DNA from: an uncultured Alistipes sp.
Lineage (GTDB): Bacteria > Bacteroidota > Bacteroidia > Bacteroidales > Rikenellaceae
Assembly: GCA_947178455.1 (NCBI GenBank)
Contig: CAMWYI010000103.1
Location: 1-6,119, forward strand
Reading direction: 5' to 3'
Length of the DNA: 6,119 nt
The notes under the pieces were generated by a model, which was given only the letters and a program-made list of their open reading frames with translations, was not told the origin of the DNA and made no database searches. The translations under genes and the position numbers were made by a program. Position 1 is the stretch's first letter. Each line of letters starts with the position of its first letter. Below, piece after piece: positions 5,261 to 6,119 of this stretch.

Positions 5261-6052
5261 TTATTCGATTTCGCCGCTGAAAATCCGTCGTGCGGGGCCC
5301 GTGAGGCGGATGCCGTTGTATTGCTGCACGCCGTCGCGGAAGAACCGGACGCGAAGCCGTCCTCCCTGCACGTCGACGTCGAACTGGTGCACGTCGGGCT
5401 GGCGGACGAAATTGGCAATCAGCGCAGCGGCGACGGCTCCCGTGCCGCAGGCGAGGGTTTCGTTTTCGACGCCGCGTTCGTAGGTGCGGATTTTGAGTTT
5501 GCCGTTGGAGCGCACCTCGACGAAATCGACGTTCGTGCCGTTGGGGAAGTTGTCGGCATCGTAGCGGATGCGCCGTCCGCGTCCGCAGACATCGACGGCA
5601 TCGGCGAAATCGACGAACTCCACGTAGTGGGGCACGCCGGTGTTGAGCGACCAGCCGTTGCCGACGGTGCGTATCTCGGAGACGGGAATCATCCCCAGCT
5701 CGACCTCGCCGCCTGCGCCTTTGACCTGACGCAGCGTTGCTTCGTGCACGCCGTCGGTGGCTTTGAAGCGGCAGGTTTCGCCGCAGAGCTCCAAATGACG
5801 GGCGAACAGCACGAAACAGCGTGCGCCGTTGCCGCACATCTCGCCTTCGGAGCCGTCGGCATTGAAATAGCGCATGACGCACGTGCCTTCGTCGTCGCAT
5901 TGCAGCGTCATGAGGCCGTCGGCCCCGATGCCGAAGTGGCGGTCGCACAGTCGGGCGATGCCGTGCGCCGTAGGCGTGAACCGGCCCGAACGGTTGTCGA
6001 TGAGGATGAAATCGTTGCCCGCACCCTCGTATTTTGCAAAAGTCGTTGGCAT
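5261..6052 (-). CDS. dapF: Diaminopimelate epimerase
   Basis: DapF interconverts LL- and meso-diaminopimelate in the cytoplasm without a cofactor, the penultimate step of lysine synthesis and the source of meso-DAP for peptidoglycan. The protein is 263 residues, close to the usual 265-280. The N-terminus FAKYEGAGNDFILID is the conserved substrate-binding start, so the ATG at 6052 is secure. The two catalytic cysteines are both present: Cys73 in EMCGNGARC and Cys202 in LACGTGAVAAA. Other conserved blocks are GIGADG (41-46), RYFNADGSEGEMCGNG (61-76), GVPHYV (139-144), NFPNGTNVDFV (168-178) and ERGVENETLACGTG (192-205). It is intact and appears active. It is the first gene of a two-gene minus-strand unit with the alpha/beta hydrolase; the intergenic gap is 17 nt and no terminator lies between them. 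Its likely promoter box lies only 8 nt upstream of the start codon. Confidence 0.98.
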   Translation of the reverse strand: MPTTFAKYEGAGNDFILIDNRSGRFTPTAHGIARLCDRHFGIGADGLMTLQCDDEGTCVMRYFNADGSEGEMCGNGARCFVLFARHLELCGETCRFKATDGVHEATLRQVKGAGGEVELGMIPVSEIRTVGNGWSLNTGVPHYVEFVDFADAVDVCGRGRRIRYDADNFPNGTNVDFVEVRSNGKLKIRTYERGVENETLACGTGAVAAALIANFVRQPDVHQFDVDVQGGRLRVRFFRDGVQQYNGIRLTGPARRIFSGEIE

Positions 6053-6060
6053 AAGTACGA

Positions 6061-6068
6061 CAAAAATA
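6061..6068 (-). promoter_or_regulatory. Probable -7 box of the dapF promoter, giving a very short leader
   Basis: On the minus strand TATTTTTG (6068-6061) fits TAnnTTTG and ends 8 nt before the dapF ATG at 6052. No good TTTG is present 19-21 bp upstream; the region there is GC-rich (around 6087-6092). With usual spacing, transcription would start about 3-5 nt before the start codon, so the message would be nearly leaderless. Confidence is limited by the missing -33 element. Confidence 0.4.
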
Positions 6069-6070
6069 GT

Positions 6071-6094
6071 AAAAAAATCGCGGGTTCCAGCCCG
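6071..6094 (-). terminator. Short hairpin with T-run upstream of dapF, possible terminator of a gene beyond the window
   Basis: On the minus strand CGGG (6094-6091) pairs with CCCG (6084-6081), followed after a few bases by seven T (6077-6071). The stem is only 4 bp, so this is a weak candidate. It would end a minus-strand gene located outside the right edge, just before the dapF promoter box. The T-run could equally be part of the promoter spacer. Confidence 0.25.
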
Positions 6095-6119
6095 AATTCT
6101 CGGCGGATGTCGTCGACGG

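Noticed and set aside
4346..5483. Plus-strand open frames opposite the hydrolase and dapF
   Set aside because: Low-complexity Arg/Ala/Pro-rich shadows of the minus-strand genes.
5244..5948. N-terminal extension of the hydrolase frame upstream of 5243
   Set aside because: That part overlaps dapF in another frame and is Arg-rich without domain character; the real start is the ATG at 5243.
6053..6119. Possible end of another gene on the right edge, either strand
   Set aside because: Only 67 bases are available. A minus-strand frame and a plus-strand ATG at 6108 are open, but there is too little sequence to support either.

Overview
The window looks like chromosomal DNA from a GC-rich member of the Bacteroidales, most likely Alistipes or another Rikenellaceae; the genus is an inference. 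The evidence is a set of Bacteroidetes-type promoters (TTTG, a 19-20 bp gap, then TAnnTTTG), starts without a clear Shine-Dalgarno, an S46 dipeptidyl-peptidase and a FadL-type outer-membrane protein typical of the phylum, and tRNA genes that do not encode CCA. No phage, plasmid, transposase, CRISPR or defence gene is visible.

Positions 1-1500 (+) hold the C-terminal two thirds of a periplasmic S46 serine peptidase. It has a glycine at the S1 specificity position, as in DPP7 (hydrophobic P1), rather than the arginine of DPP11. A 388-base gap follows. It contains a strong hairpin with a UUCG loop (probable terminator), then a good promoter and a leader of about 125 nt with four CTCGAA hexamers. 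Positions 1889-3442 (+) encode a FadL/OmpP1-family outer-membrane transporter. The end of this gene runs into a 64-bp imperfect tandem repeat, each copy of which carries a perfect 7-bp hairpin, and the repeat supplies the last 24 residues of the protein.

A bidirectional terminator (3525-3558) separates the plus-strand genes from a minus-strand tRNA cluster: tRNA-Asn(GTT), then tRNA-Val(TAC), then tRNA-Val(GAC). Asn and Val(TAC) each have their own promoter. Val(GAC) has none that I can see and lies behind a terminator-like hairpin. About 400 bases (4041-4436) then carry no convincing gene.

The right end is a minus-strand pair. dapF (6052-5261) makes meso-diaminopimelate for peptidoglycan and lysine. 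A small alpha/beta hydrolase (5243-4437) follows 17 nt downstream and is probably co-transcribed with it. The dapF promoter box sits so close to the start codon that the mRNA may be almost leaderless.

The window is mostly ordinary core genome. The features that merit a second look are the hairpin-bearing tandem repeat with a compensatory base-pair change, the C33 in tRNA-Val(GAC), and the terminator-like hairpin between the two valine tRNAs. I found no new multi-gene system.
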